Assembly (NCBI GenBank): GCA_003990955.1
Contig: BIFV01000015.1
Coordinates: 30,308 to 94,307 of the forward strand
Length of the DNA stretch: 64,000 nt
Direction of reading: 5' to 3'
Source: Sporomusaceae bacterium FL31
GTDB lineage: Bacteria > Bacillota > Negativicutes > DSM-1736 > Dendrosporobacteraceae
Below are positions 17,747-26,831 of the stretch, in pieces. Below the pieces are notes generated by a model. The model made no database searches. It saw only the letters and a list, made by a program, of their open reading frames with translations, and was not told the DNA's origin. The number at the start of each line of letters is the position of its first letter. Position 1 is the stretch's first letter. Both the position numbers and the translations under genes were made by a program.

Positions 17747-18571
17747 ATGAATTTACTGAATACCGAGTTTGCGGTGATTGGCGGATCAGGGACGTTGTCC
17801 AGTGATTTCCCATTGGGAGCGAATGATCCAGGGGTTAAAATCTTAGCAGATGATCTTGAATTTGAAACACCTTATGGGTTAAGCCCTGCCTTTCGTTTGT
17901 TCAGTGTTGACGACAGGCAAGTATTAACTTGCAAAATGCACGGCTGGCGTAGTGGTGTAAGCCGGGCTGATGCTTCTCGTCAGGTATTTTGGGCATTGCG
18001 CGAAGCGGGTGTCAAACGGATCATTGCCGAAGGAGGCGTGGGCACTGTCAATCATTTGCTTGATCCGCGCGACTTTCTAATTCCTGATGATTATCTTGAT
18101 TTGTCTTTGCGCAAAGACGTGGGTTTAGAGGGCCGTTACCTATTGGTCATGAGAGATGCGCTGTGTCCTGAAGTCAGGGAGCAATTGATTGCAACAACGC
18201 GAGATCATTATCAAGGACGAATATTTACCCGCGGCATTTATGGCGTGACTGAAGGGCGTCATTTTGAAAGTCCTGCTGAAATTGCTATGATGAAAGGGCA
18301 GGCCGATATTGTCGGTCAGAGTCTTTGTCCTGAGGTTTACTTAGCGCGAGAAATTGGCGCTTGTATTGCCGGTCTGTATTTTGTTGTTAATTATGGTGAA
18401 GGCCTTGTTAAGGAATGGTCCCACCAGGAGCTGCAGGACATTTTTTATGATGATGCACCTATGATCAGCCGGATTATTCTGGATACAATTCGTAAACTTT
18501 CGGCCAAGGGTGAATGCAGCTGTCGTGAATTACGTAAAGAAACTCTGCTCAAAAGTATTTACAATAAGTAG
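17747..18571 (+). CDS. MTA-phosphorylase-like purine nucleoside phosphorylase
   Basis: Trimeric PNP/MTAP family, 274 aa. Seen: EFAVIGGSGTL at the N-terminus, MHGWRSGVSRADASRQVFWAL, IIAEGGVGTVNHLLDP, RGIYGVTEGRHFESPAEIAMMKGQADIVGQSLCPEVYLAREIGACIAGLYFVVNY, the family's substrate-binding region. It starts 29 nt after mqnC behind AGAGGGG. The operon has no MqnB (futalosine hydrolase), so this enzyme could remove adenine from aminofutalosine, or salvage 5'-deoxyadenosine/MTA made by the radical-SAM steps. The family is known; its substrate here is inference. Confidence 0.8.
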   Translation: MNLLNTEFAVIGGSGTLSSDFPLGANDPGVKILADDLEFETPYGLSPAFRLFSVDDRQVLTCKMHGWRSGVSRADASRQVFWALREAGVKRIIAEGGVGTVNHLLDPRDFLIPDDYLDLSLRKDVGLEGRYLLVMRDALCPEVREQLIATTRDHYQGRIFTRGIYGVTEGRHFESPAEIAMMKGQADIVGQSLCPEVYLAREIGACIAGLYFVVNYGEGLVKEWSHQELQDIFYDDAPMISRIILDTIRKLSAKGECSCRELRKETLLKSIYNK

Positions 18572-18622
18572 AATTATATGGTATATTGTCGACATTAGTT
18601 TTACCGAGGGGGATATCTCTTA

Positions 18623-20164
18623 ATGGAAAGCAAGCAAAATGAAATGATTCTGATTATGGATTTCGGCGGGCAATATAGTCAATTAATTGCCAGACGAATT
18701 CGCGAGTGCGGCGTATATTGTGAAATTGTGCCGTTCAATACGTCTGTGGAAAAAATTCGGGCACTTAAGCCTAAAGGAATTGTATTCTCTGGCGGGCCTT
18801 CAAGCGTATATAGTGAAAATGCGCCTAAATGTGATGCAGCAGTATTTGAAATTGATATTCCAGTGTTAGGAATTTGCTATGGTATGCAGTTAACTGCTAA
18901 TTTATTAGGTGGCGAGGTTGCTCATGCTACTTCCCGGGAATATGGCAATACCCGTCTGCTTGTTGACCGCAATGAGGGGCTGTTTGCTGAAATAGCTGGT
19001 GAAACTCAGGTTTGGATGAGTCACGGCGATTATATCAATACACCTCCTAACGAATTTGTTGTTACAGCACATACCGACAATACGCCTGTTGCTGCGATGG
19101 CAAATGATAAACGCCGCATTTATGGTGTTCAATTCCATCCTGAAGTTGTACATACTCCAGAAGGAATGAAATTGCTGCGCAATTTCTTGTTTAATGTTTG
19201 CGGCTGCAGCGGTGATTGGGATATGGGATCCTTTGTTGATCAAGCGATCCAGTCCATTCGTGAACAAGTTGGCGATAAGCGTGTGCTTTGCGCCCTAAGC
19301 GGCGGGATTGACTCTTCAGTAGCTGCTGTACTTGTACATCGGGCTATTGGTGATCAATTAACCTGTGTGTTTGTCAACCATGGCTTCCTGCGCAAAGGTG
19401 AGCCTGAGCAGGTTGTGAAAACCTTCCGCGATGGTTTTAAAATGAACTTAGTGTATGCTGATGTTGTAGATCGTTTTATGAATCGTATGACTGGTGTAAC
19501 CGATCCGGAAGAAAAGCGCAAAATTATTGGTGACGAATTTATTCGCGTTTTTGAAACAGAGGCTACTAAACTGGGAGAAATCGATTTCTTAGTACAAGGC
19601 ACGCTGTATCCGGATGTCATTGAAAGCGGCACGGCTACTGCGGCTGTAATCAAGAGCCATCATAATGTCGGCGGCTTACCGGAGGACATGAAGTTTAAGC
19701 TTGTTGAGCCTTTACGGGATCTATTTAAAGATGAAGTGCGCGCTTTGGCACGTGAACTGAACTTACCTGAAGATATTGTCTGGCGTCAGCCTTTCCCAGG
19801 ACCAGGACTAGCCATTCGTATTATCGGAGAAGTTACCGAAGAGCGATTGGAAATATTACGCGAAGCGGATGCCATTGTGCATCAAGAAATTAAGAATGCC
19901 GACTTATACCGTAAAGTATGGCAATCATTCGCTGTACTGCCTGCCATGAAGAGTGTAGGCGTTATGGGTGATGAGCGTACCTATGCTTATACTGTTGGAC
20001 TCAGGGTGGTATCCAGTGAAGATGGTATGACCGCTGATTGGGTTCGACTGCCTTATGAAGTTATCGATAATATTTCCCGTCGTATTGTCAATGAAGTGAA
20101 AGGCGTAAATCGGATTGTTTATGATGTAACGTCTAAACCTCCATCTACAATTGAGTGGGAATGA
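18623..20164 (+). CDS. guaA: GMP synthase (glutamine-hydrolysing)
   Basis: Converts XMP to GMP using glutamine and ATP. The N-terminal class I amidotransferase (about 1-195) has nucleophile region GICYGMQL and partner FHPEV; the ATP-pyrophosphatase domain has the P-loop [13 protein letters not shown] (about 225-237); the C-terminal dimerisation domain ends [17 protein letters not shown]. 513 aa, full length. SD GAGGGGG precedes the ATG. It is followed by a terminator and is the last gene before the RidA pair. Confidence 0.97.
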   Translation: MESKQNEMILIMDFGGQYSQLIARRIRECGVYCEIVPFNTSVEKIRALKPKGIVFSGGPSSVYSENAPKCDAAVFEIDIPVLGICYGMQLTANLLGGEVAHATSREYGNTRLLVDRNEGLFAEIAGETQVWMSHGDYINTPPNEFVVTAHTDNTPVAAMANDKRRIYGVQFHPEVVHTPEGMKLLRNFLFNVCGCSGDWDMGSFVDQAIQSIREQVGDKRVLCALSGGIDSSVAAVLVHRAIGDQLTCVFVNHGFLRKGEPEQVVKTFRDGFKMNLVYADVVDRFMNRMTGVTDPEEKRKIIGDEFIRVFETEATKLGEIDFLVQGTLYPDVIESGTATAAVIKSHHNVGGLPEDMKFKLVEPLRDLFKDEVRALARELNLPEDIVWRQPFPGPGLAIRIIGEVTEERLEILREADAIVHQEIKNADLYRKVWQSFAVLPAMKSVGVMGDERTYAYTVGLRVVSSEDGMTADWVRLPYEVIDNISRRIVNEVKGVNRIVYDVTSKPPSTIEWE

Positions 20165-20170
20165 ATAATG

Positions 20171-20204
20171 AACGACGTTTCAGCTGTTGCTGGGACGTCG
20201 TTTT
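20171..20204 (+). terminator. terminator of guaA
   Basis: AACGACGT / ACGTCGTT outer stem with inner CAGC/GCTG, then TTTT. Confidence 0.85.
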
Positions 20205-20309
20205 CCATATTTAACTAAGTTCATCTTGCAATATTGAATGGCCAGGGGTAGTATATTTATGACATGTTTAAAGAAACTAATAAATGGTTAAATGATGGAG
20301 GGATTTTGA

Positions 20310-20768
20310 ATGAGTTTTGAAGCAAAGTTAACAGAAATGGGCATTGTGGTTCCCACGGCTCCTAAGCCGGTTGCGGCCTATGTTCCTGCAGTACAAGTTG
20401 GGGATATTATTTATACTTCGGGACAGATACCTTTTGTTGATGGTCAAATCAAATATAAAGGGAAATTAGGCAAAGAGGTTACCATCGAACAGGGATACGA
20501 TGCCGCAAAAGTTTGTGTCATCAATGCGTTAGCTGCCGTGAAAAGCTTGGCCGGTTCATTAGACAATATTGAAAAAATCATCAAAGTCGTTGGGTTTGTA
20601 AATAGTGCACCAGGTTTTACAGATCAGCCTAAAGTGATCAATGGTGCTTCAGAGTTATTAGCTGAAGTGTTTGGCGAAGCTGGTGCTCATGCCAGATCAG
20701 CAGTCGGAGTGGCTGAGCTGCCCATTGACAGTGCAGTTGAGGTTGAGCTGATTGTAAAGCTAAAATAG
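20310..20768 (+). CDS. RidA (YjgF/YER057c/UK114) family protein, long subgroup
   Basis: RidA proteins hydrolyse reactive enamine/imine intermediates made by PLP enzymes or amino-acid oxidases. This 152-residue member is longer than canonical RidA (about 128) and belongs to the subgroup starting SFEAKLTEMGIVVPTAPKPVAAYVPAVQVGDIIYTSGQIPFVDG. Conserved parts: GYDAAKVCVINALAAVKSL, and HARSAVGVAELPIDSAVEVELIVKL, where the canonical active-site Arg lies. It is 23 nt before a flavoprotein gene, an arrangement suggesting the flavoenzyme makes an imine that RidA hydrolyses; that link is inference. Confidence 0.88.
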   Translation: MSFEAKLTEMGIVVPTAPKPVAAYVPAVQVGDIIYTSGQIPFVDGQIKYKGKLGKEVTIEQGYDAAKVCVINALAAVKSLAGSLDNIEKIIKVVGFVNSAPGFTDQPKVINGASELLAEVFGEAGAHARSAVGVAELPIDSAVEVELIVKLK

Positions 20769-20791
20769 AAGTAAGAGCCTGGAGGGATTAG

Positions 20792-22075
20792 ATGGCGAAC
20801 GTCGTTGTGGTTGGCGGAGGCTGGTCAGGTTGTGCAGCAGCTATTGCCGCTAAAAAAGCTGGTATGGATCAAGTGATTCTATTGGAACGAACCGATATGC
20901 TCTTAGGGACTGGATTGGTTGGCGGAATCATGCGAAACAACGGCCGCTTTACAGCAGCTGAAGAAGCTATTGCTATGGGTGGTGGTGATCTGTTTCAGGC
21001 AACCGATCAATGTTCGCGTCATCAGAATATCGAGTTTCCAGGCCATAAGCATGCAAGCTTATATGATGTCGCAAAAATCGAACCAATAGTTCGCAAATTG
21101 CTTGAGGACTACGAAATTGAATATCGTACCCTAGCCAGAGTCAGGGATATCAGTATGAAAGGGAGCAAGATTACCTCGGTTATTACTGATGCTGATGATG
21201 AAGTTTATGGCGATGTTTTTGTAGAAGCTACTGGTACGGCTGGGCCGCAGGGTAACTGCAGTAAACATGGCAATGGCTGTGCGATGTGCATCATTCGCTG
21301 TCCGGCATTTGGTCCAAGGATTAGTGTTGCCGGACGCGCTGGTATTCAAGAGAAACATGGCAAAAAACCGGATGGATCAACTGGCGCTATGAGTGGATCC
21401 TGCAAACTTCTTAAGGAGTCACTGGATTCTAACATTGTACGGCAGCTTAATGACTATGGTTTAGCCATAATACCCATCCCGGTGCACTTGCGTAAAGCAG
21501 ATGCACTGGGGATAAAAGCCTGCCAGCAATATGCGCTGCAAGAATTTGCAGAAAATATCATTTTACTGGATACAGGACATGCCAAGCTCATGACACCGTT
21601 TTATCCAATCGAAAAACTGCGCAGCATTCCGGGTTTTGAGAATGCCCGCTTTGAAGATCCCTATGCAGGCGGTGTCGGAAATTCTATGCGCTACTTCGAT
21701 TTATCACCCCATGACAATACGCTCAAAGTTACAGGAGTTGATAATTTATTTTGCTGCGGTGAGAAAGCCGGATTGCTGGTTGGCCACACTGAGGCCATTG
21801 TGACCGGGACTTTAGCTGGTCATAATGCTGCCCGCAGCCAGGCAAAGATGGATCTGTTGGTTTTGCCTGAGACGCTAGCCATTGGAGATGCCATTGCCCA
21901 TGTGAATGCTCAAATGCAGACAGATGCAGGAATGAGTTTAAAGTACACTTTCTCCGGAGCGCAATATTTTCAGCGAATGCAGGAAAAGGGGCTTTATACC
22001 ACTGATATTACGACAATTCAAGAGCGAGTCCGGCTGGCTGGCTTAAGCAATGTGTTTTCTGAGGTCATCCAGTAA
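20792..22075 (+). CDS. FAD-dependent oxidoreductase with a central Cys cluster, unknown substrate
   Basis: 427-residue flavoprotein. The N-terminal Rossmann motif VVVGGGWSGCAAAIAAKKAG binds FAD; LLGTGLVGG and VFVEATGTAG follow; the C-terminal FAD part VDNLFCCGEKAGLLVGHTEAIVTGTLAGHNAAR resembles GidA/TrmFO-type flavoproteins. At about residue 152 four Cys lie as CX6CX2CX3C (CSKHGNGCAMC then IIRC), which could hold an Fe-S cluster or be redox-active. It is paired with the RidA gene upstream. GidA/TrmFO proper is excluded by the overall sequence. The substrate is not recognisable. Confidence 0.75.
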   Translation: MANVVVVGGGWSGCAAAIAAKKAGMDQVILLERTDMLLGTGLVGGIMRNNGRFTAAEEAIAMGGGDLFQATDQCSRHQNIEFPGHKHASLYDVAKIEPIVRKLLEDYEIEYRTLARVRDISMKGSKITSVITDADDEVYGDVFVEATGTAGPQGNCSKHGNGCAMCIIRCPAFGPRISVAGRAGIQEKHGKKPDGSTGAMSGSCKLLKESLDSNIVRQLNDYGLAIIPIPVHLRKADALGIKACQQYALQEFAENIILLDTGHAKLMTPFYPIEKLRSIPGFENARFEDPYAGGVGNSMRYFDLSPHDNTLKVTGVDNLFCCGEKAGLLVGHTEAIVTGTLAGHNAARSQAKMDLLVLPETLAIGDAIAHVNAQMQTDAGMSLKYTFSGAQYFQRMQEKGLYTTDITTIQERVRLAGLSNVFSEVIQ

Positions 22076-22106
22076 CCGGCTCATTAAAAACCATCTATTA
22101 CAAGAT

Positions 22107-22154
22107 AGACTGGCTGAACAGGTATTATTGCCAATAAAGTTTAGCCAGTCTTTG
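22107..22154 (+). terminator. hairpin/terminator after the flavoprotein gene
   Basis: Twelve-base-pair stem AGACTGGCTGAA (22107-22118) with TTTAGCCAGTCT (22140-22151, one G-U pair), then TTGCTTTAA. The T tail is weak. Confidence 0.6.
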
Positions 22155-22223
22155 CTTTAATCTGTTTATATTGTCAGAAAATCCGAACATTATTCATAAA
22201 AATTGTTTTAAAGTTCATTTTTA

Positions 22224-22253
22224 TTGACAGGCTTTGACGTATTCTGCTATTAT
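22224..22253 (+). promoter_or_regulatory. SigA promoter of the tandem riboswitch leader
   Basis: TTGACA (22224-22229), 18-nt spacer, TATTAT (22248-22253) with an extended TGC just before it. It starts the leader about 12 nt before the guanine aptamer. Confidence 0.75.
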
Positions 22254-22272
22254 AAGTGAGTAAAGTTAATGA

Positions 22273-22343
22273 TGCTCGTATAATGTTGAGGATATGGCTC
22301 AAAAGTTTCTACCAGATAACCGTAAATTATCTGACTACGAGTG
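22273..22343 (+). promoter_or_regulatory. Purine riboswitch aptamer, guanine/hypoxanthine class
   Basis: P1 CTCGTA (22275-22280) pairs with TACGAG (22336-22341). Core blocks TATAAT...GATATGG, AAGTTTCTACC and AACCGTAAATT are the conserved purine-aptamer junctions. The specificity base (position 74 in xpt numbering) is C at 22335 in CTGACTACGAG, which selects guanine/hypoxanthine; adenine aptamers have U there. It is immediately followed by a ykkC-fold aptamer. Confidence 0.95.
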
Positions 22344-22346
22344 AAA

Positions 22347-22474
22347 GTGTACCTAGGGTTCCGCATGGCCGACGTTGTCCATGTTTTACAAGTGTCTGGC
22401 TGTGGCTGCGACCAAGTGGTACAAGTGTTGGCAGTATCAACACTACACCGTTGGGAAAAAAGCCCGGGCGGGAA
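22347..22474 (+). promoter_or_regulatory. ykkC-class aptamer, most likely the PRPP riboswitch (subtype 2b)
   Basis: Conserved ykkC blocks are present: ACCTAGGGTTCCGC (22351-22364), a middle stem with CTGG...GCGACC, then ACACCG...GGGAAAAAAGCCCGGGCGGGA (22445-22473, shown in part). ykkC RNAs sense guanidine, ppGpp or PRPP according to subtype. Only PRPP aptamers are known to stand in tandem with guanine aptamers ahead of purine genes, which is exactly the context here. The subtype was assigned by context rather than by a covariance model. Confidence 0.85.
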
Positions 22475-22524
22475 TTTCGCTCACTACAAGAATGCGAAAT
22501 TCCCTGCCCGGGCTATTATTTTAT
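22461..22524 (+). terminator. expression-platform terminator of the tandem riboswitch
   Basis: Twenty-base-pair stem: 22461-22480 with 22494-22514, one bulged A, then ATTATTTTAT. Its 5' arm is the 3' conserved end of the ykkC aptamer, so PRPP binding and termination should exclude each other. Confidence 0.9.
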
Positions 22525-22610
22525 CGGAGGTGATTGGTTACAATAACGGTGGTTGATTACTGCAACGTTTTTGCTCATCTTTTCAGTATAATTTAAGGAG
22601 AGACCAAACG

Positions 22611-23984
22611 ATGTTAGAAAAAATTTTTTCGCTCCGTGAGCGTAATACGACTGTAAGCACCGAAATAATGGCCGGTGTTACAACTTTTATGACGATGGCT
22701 TACATATTATTTGTCAATCCGAGTATTCTGGGATCTGCCGGAATGGATAAAAACGCGGTTCTGCTGGCAACTTCAATTGGTGCCGGTTTAGTTACCATCA
22801 TGATGGGCTTGTTTGTAAATTATCCAATAGCATTAGCGCCAGGTATGGGGTTAAATGCCTTTTATGCATTCACTGTTGTCATTGGTATGGGTGTTTCTTG
22901 GCAAGTTGCTTTGGGGGCAGTATTTCTATCAGGCCTTATTTTTATTTTGCTCACTGTTACACAAGTCCGGCAGCTGTTGGTCGAAGGAATGCCAACATCA
23001 CTGAAACATGCTATCACTGTGGGGATTGGATTATTTATTACAATTATCGGTTTAAAGCTTTCCGGAATCATGTCAATCAGACTTTCCCTGATTCCGCCAA
23101 CCTTAGAAAAAATTGTTGCTTCACACGGTAATGGAACTCCACTATCTTTTGAAACCATTATTGAAATGGGCAAATTAGCAGATAAAGAAGTCTTACTGGC
23201 TCTATTCGGCCTATTATTCATTGCCGTACTGATGGCCCGTAATGTTCGCGGCTCTATGTTAATTGGTATTATCACTACGACAGTTCTTGGAATTCTAATG
23301 GGAATTGTAAAAATTCCTGCTGGATTCACACCGGTCGCCATGCCTGATTTCAGCAATAACGCCTTTTTTGCGCTGGATATTGCTGGAGCTTTGAATATGG
23401 GGCTCATGACCATCATCTTTACTTTTACCTTTGTTGAATTATTTGATACCATGGGAACGCTTGTGGGAACTGCCACTAAGGCAGGACTGATGGACAAAAA
23501 TGGCAAGTTTCCGCGTATTGGACGAGCCATGCTGGTAGATGCCTTTGGCGTCAGCTTGGGATCATTACTTGGTACCAGCACCATTACGGCCTATGTAGAA
23601 AGTGCCGCCGGTGTTGGTGCAGGTGGACGTACTGGCTTGACTGCGGTTGTCTGTGGAATCTTGTTCCTGTTAGCGCTGTTCTTTACGCCATTGGCTGGGT
23701 TGATTCCTGATGCCGCAACTGCGCCAGCCTTGATTATTGTTGGTGCCTTGATGATGGAAGGCGTGCGTCATATTGATTTTAGTGATTTTACTGAAGCACT
23801 GCCTGCATTTTTGACCATTGTGCTGATGCCGTTTACTTATAGTATTGCAAATGGTGTTTCGGCTGGTTTAGTCGTTTATCCACTTCTGAAATTGATCACT
23901 GGTCGTGGTCGCGAAGTTCATTGGATTATTTATGTCTTAGCGGTATTGGTTATTGCCAGATTTATTTTCTTAAATGAAGGTTAA
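22611..23984 (+). CDS. NCS2-family guanine/hypoxanthine permease (AzgA/PbuG type)
   Basis: Proton-coupled uptake of purine bases across the cytoplasmic membrane. 457 aa with 12-14 hydrophobic segments. Family marks: STEIMAGVTTFMTMAYILFVNPSIL, GLFVNYPIALAPGMGLNAFYAF, VELFDTMGTLVGTATKAGLMDKNG and SLLGTSTITAYVESAAGVGAGGRTGLTAVVCG. SD AAGGAGAG precedes the ATG. It is controlled by the guanine + PRPP leader upstream. Purine-base specificity is supported by the guanine aptamer and by the adjacent pur operon. Confidence 0.93.
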   Translation: MLEKIFSLRERNTTVSTEIMAGVTTFMTMAYILFVNPSILGSAGMDKNAVLLATSIGAGLVTIMMGLFVNYPIALAPGMGLNAFYAFTVVIGMGVSWQVALGAVFLSGLIFILLTVTQVRQLLVEGMPTSLKHAITVGIGLFITIIGLKLSGIMSIRLSLIPPTLEKIVASHGNGTPLSFETIIEMGKLADKEVLLALFGLLFIAVLMARNVRGSMLIGIITTTVLGILMGIVKIPAGFTPVAMPDFSNNAFFALDIAGALNMGLMTIIFTFTFVELFDTMGTLVGTATKAGLMDKNGKFPRIGRAMLVDAFGVSLGSLLGTSTITAYVESAAGVGAGGRTGLTAVVCGILFLLALFFTPLAGLIPDAATAPALIIVGALMMEGVRHIDFSDFTEALPAFLTIVLMPFTYSIANGVSAGLVVYPLLKLITGRGREVHWIIYVLAVLVIARFIFLNEG

Positions 23985-24018
23985 GTATTAAACGATTGTT
24001 CGCAGATTGATAAAAGGG

Positions 24019-24046
24019 TTCAGATGGAGTTTTTACTCCATCTGAA
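24019..24046 (+). other. hairpin between permease and purE
   Basis: Perfect 11-bp stem TTCAGATGGAG/CTCCATCTGAA, 6-nt loop, no T tail. A second 7-bp stem GCTCAGA/TCTGAGC follows (24072-24097). Without a T run it may be an mRNA-processing or stability element, leaving purE-D cotranscribed with the permease. No separate promoter or aptamer is visible before purE. Confidence 0.5.
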
Positions 24047-24143
24047 TCAAATCTATAACTACGAAAATTTTGCTCAGAACTCTCATTGTATCTGAGCTTA
24101 ATATAAAGAATTTAATTGAAAAGAGTTGAGAGGGGAGTAACGC

Positions 24144-24629
24144 ATGAAAGCTGCAATTATTATGGGAAGTGATTCTGACTGGCCAATTTTGAAGCCAGCT
24201 GTGAAGTTATTAGAAGAGTTTGGTATTGGAACTGAAGTGATCGTAGCTTCAGCGCACCGTACACCGGCTAAAGTTCATGACTTTGTTACTAGTGCTCCTG
24301 ATCGCGGCGTGAGGGTATTTATTGCAGCTGCTGGTGCAGCCGCTCATTTACCGGGAGTTGTTGCCAGCCTGACCACTCTGCCTGTTATTGGGGTGCCTAT
24401 CAATAGTACTGCATTAAACGGGTTTGACGCACTTTTAAGTATTGTTCAAATGCCGTCTGGTATTCCGGTAGGAACTATGGCAGTCAATGGTGCAAAAAAT
24501 GCGGCAATCTTTGCTGCGCAAATATTAGGTGTAGCGAGCAGCGAAGTACAGGAAAAATTAGCTGTTCACCGGCAAGCCATGATTGACGAAGTAGAAGAGA
24601 AAGCAGCCAAAGTATTGGCAAATCAATAA
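24144..24629 (+). CDS. purE: N5-carboxyaminoimidazole ribonucleotide mutase PurE
   Basis: Rearranges N5-CAIR to CAIR in purine synthesis (class I PurE, which normally needs PurK; PurK is not in the window). 161 aa; AAIIMGSDSDWP, the catalytic SAHRTP loop and AAAGAAAHLPGVVASLT are all present. GAGGGGAG precedes the ATG. First gene of purECFMNHD. Confidence 0.97.
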   Translation: MKAAIIMGSDSDWPILKPAVKLLEEFGIGTEVIVASAHRTPAKVHDFVTSAPDRGVRVFIAAAGAAAHLPGVVASLTTLPVIGVPINSTALNGFDALLSIVQMPSGIPVGTMAVNGAKNAAIFAAQILGVASSEVQEKLAVHRQAMIDEVEEKAAKVLANQ

Positions 24630-24653
24630 CCTAAAATACAGGGGGAATTTCGC

Positions 24654-25364
24654 ATGGAAAAGCAACCATTATATGAAGGTAAAGCTAAAAGAATATTCGC
24701 AACTGCAAATGAGGATGAAGTTTTAGTTTATTATAAAGATGATGCCACAGCATTTAATGGTGAAAAGAAAGGAACGATTCTGAACAAAGGGATTCTGAAT
24801 AATCGAATTTCCTCATTCTTTTTTAAACTATTGAGTGAACAAGGTATTCCTAATCATTTTGTGAGCATGCCAAGTGATCGTGAAATGCTGGTCAAAAGTT
24901 TAAAAATTTTGCTGGTTGAAGTTGTTGTGCGTAATATTGCTGCAGGAAGCTTAGCAAAGCGCATTGGCTGGGAAGAAGGCCGCAAAATGCCTTGTACCGT
25001 TGTTGAGATGTACTATAAAAATGACGATCTTGGTGATCCATTGATCAATGATTATCATATTAAAGCACTAGGCTTGGCCACAGCAGAACAAGTCGCGAAA
25101 ATGGAAGAATATGCGCTTAAGATTAATACGATTTTGACTAACTATCTCAAAGAAAAAGATTTGGAACTAATTGATTTTAAACTTGAATTTGGTTTGCATC
25201 AAGGCGAAGTCATGCTGGGAGATGAAATTTCACCAGATACTTGCCGTTTTTGGGATAGTAAAACAGGTGAGAAACTGGATAAGGACAGATTCCGCCGGAA
25301 TTTGGGCAATGTTGAAGAAGCGTATAAGGAAGTATTGCTGCGCCTAACAGGAGAGGTACTATGA
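24654..25364 (+). CDS. purC: SAICAR synthetase PurC
   Basis: Joins CAIR and aspartate with ATP to give SAICAR. 236 aa; N-terminal [40 protein letters not shown] and the C-terminal [12 protein letters not shown] motif are all typical. SD GGGGGAA precedes the ATG. The ATG of purF lies inside its last codons (4-nt overlap), coupling the two. Confidence 0.97.
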   Translation: MEKQPLYEGKAKRIFATANEDEVLVYYKDDATAFNGEKKGTILNKGILNNRISSFFFKLLSEQGIPNHFVSMPSDREMLVKSLKILLVEVVVRNIAAGSLAKRIGWEEGRKMPCTVVEMYYKNDDLGDPLINDYHIKALGLATAEQVAKMEEYALKINTILTNYLKEKDLELIDFKLEFGLHQGEVMLGDEISPDTCRFWDSKTGEKLDKDRFRRNLGNVEEAYKEVLLRLTGEVL

Positions 25365-26803
25365 TCGATATCGCACTGGATAAATTAAAAGAAGAGTGCG
25401 GCGTTTTTGGGATCTTTTCCCGGCGGGAGGATGTTTCATTATTTACCTACTGGGGCTTATATGCATTACAGCATCGCGGTCAGGAAAGTGCTGGGATAGC
25501 GATAACAGATGGATCCTGGATGGATCTTCATCGTGGCATGGGATTGGTCAATGAAGTGTTCCGCCATCAATTGCCGCATATGGATAACCAACATATTGCG
25601 ATTGGCCATGTCCGCTATTCAACAACTGGCTCCAGTCTATTAGCCAATACACAACCGTTAATGGTTACCTATGCAGGGGGGCATATTAGCCTTGCTCACA
25701 ATGGCAATTTAACCAATGCCCGTGAATTGCGCGCTGAGCTTGAACAATCAGGCAGTGTTTTTCAGACCTCCATCGACAGTGAAGTATTTGTAAATTTGAT
25801 TGCCCGTTCCCGCAATCATTCTATTGAAGAAAAAATCATGGATAGCTTAAATAAAATTCAAGGCGCATACTGTCTGGTACTCATGACAGAGGATAAGCTG
25901 GTTGGTGTGCGTGATCCGCATGGATTCCGTCCACTTTGCCTTGGTAAACTTGAAGACGGCTGGGTATTGGCATCTGAATCCTGTGCACTAGACACGGTTG
26001 GAGCCGAATTTGTTCGTGATATTGAACCAGGTGAAATGGTTGTCATTGATGATCATGGCGTGAAATCTTATCGTTTTGCACCAAGTGACCGCCGTGCATT
26101 ATGTATATTTGAATATATTTATTTTGCCCGTCCTGATAGTGTGATTGATGGTCAAAGTGTTCATGCAACTCGCTTTGAAATGGGCCGGACATTAGCGAAA
26201 GAAAGCGGCTTCAAAGGTGATATTGTGATTTCAGTTCCAGATTCAGGGACAACGGCTGCTCTTGGCTTTAGCTATGAGTCCGGTATCCCGTTCATGGAAG
26301 GCTTGATGAAGAATCGCTACATTGGTCGTACTTTTATTCAGCCTGAACAGAAAAAGCGCGATTTGGGAGTCAGGTTAAAACTAAATGCCGTAAAATCAGT
26401 GGTCAAAGGTAAATCCGTCATTATGGTGGATGATTCCATTGTTCGCGGTACTACTAGTGGAAAAATAGTTCGGATGCTAAAAGAAGCAGGGGCAACTGCC
26501 GTGCATATGTGTGTTAGCTCGCCGCCTATTGGGTATCCATGCTACTATGGTATTGATACCTCGATACGCAAGGAGCTGATTGCCGCTTCTAAGCAAGTCG
26601 AAGAAATCAAAGAATATATTGGTGCTGATTCGCTGCACTTTTTATCTCTCCAAGGCCTTTGGAATTCAGTAGGAAAAATAAGAAGTGAAGATATGTGTCA
26701 TGCTTGCTTTAGCTGTGAATATCCGGCTGCCGTACCAGGGGAGGATTCCTGTTCAAGCAATAAATATGTATTTGAAGAACGTATGTCCCGGGAAATAAAG
26801 TAG
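25361..26803 (+). CDS. purF: Amidophosphoribosyltransferase PurF
   Basis: Committed step of purine synthesis: PRPP + glutamine to phosphoribosylamine. An 12-residue N-terminal propeptide precedes the nucleophile Cys13 (EECGVFGIF); Ntn-hydrolase region [14 protein letters not shown] and [13 protein letters not shown] loop [15 protein letters not shown]-terminal Cys ([12 protein letters not shown]) likely bind an Fe-S cluster, as in the B. subtilis class. 480 aa. It overlaps purC by 4 nt. Confidence 0.97.
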   Translation: MIDIALDKLKEECGVFGIFSRREDVSLFTYWGLYALQHRGQESAGIAITDGSWMDLHRGMGLVNEVFRHQLPHMDNQHIAIGHVRYSTTGSSLLANTQPLMVTYAGGHISLAHNGNLTNARELRAELEQSGSVFQTSIDSEVFVNLIARSRNHSIEEKIMDSLNKIQGAYCLVLMTEDKLVGVRDPHGFRPLCLGKLEDGWVLASESCALDTVGAEFVRDIEPGEMVVIDDHGVKSYRFAPSDRRALCIFEYIYFARPDSVIDGQSVHATRFEMGRTLAKESGFKGDIVISVPDSGTTAALGFSYESGIPFMEGLMKNRYIGRTFIQPEQKKRDLGVRLKLNAVKSVVKGKSVIMVDDSIVRGTTSGKIVRMLKEAGATAVHMCVSSPPIGYPCYYGIDTSIRKELIAASKQVEEIKEYIGADSLHFLSLQGLWNSVGKIRSEDMCHACFSCEYPAAVPGEDSCSSNKYVFEERMSREIK

Positions 26804-26831
26804 ACTGAATCGACCGAATGGGGGAAAGTCA

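Noticed and set aside
22256..22546. 96-codon open frame across the tandem riboswitch
   Set aside because: It covers the two conserved aptamers and terminator; coding potential is incidental to the RNA.
22862..23584. 240-codon open frame on the minus strand inside the permease gene
   Set aside because: Lies wholly antisense to a clear NCS2 permease, has low-complexity Ser/Pro/Ile content and no SD.
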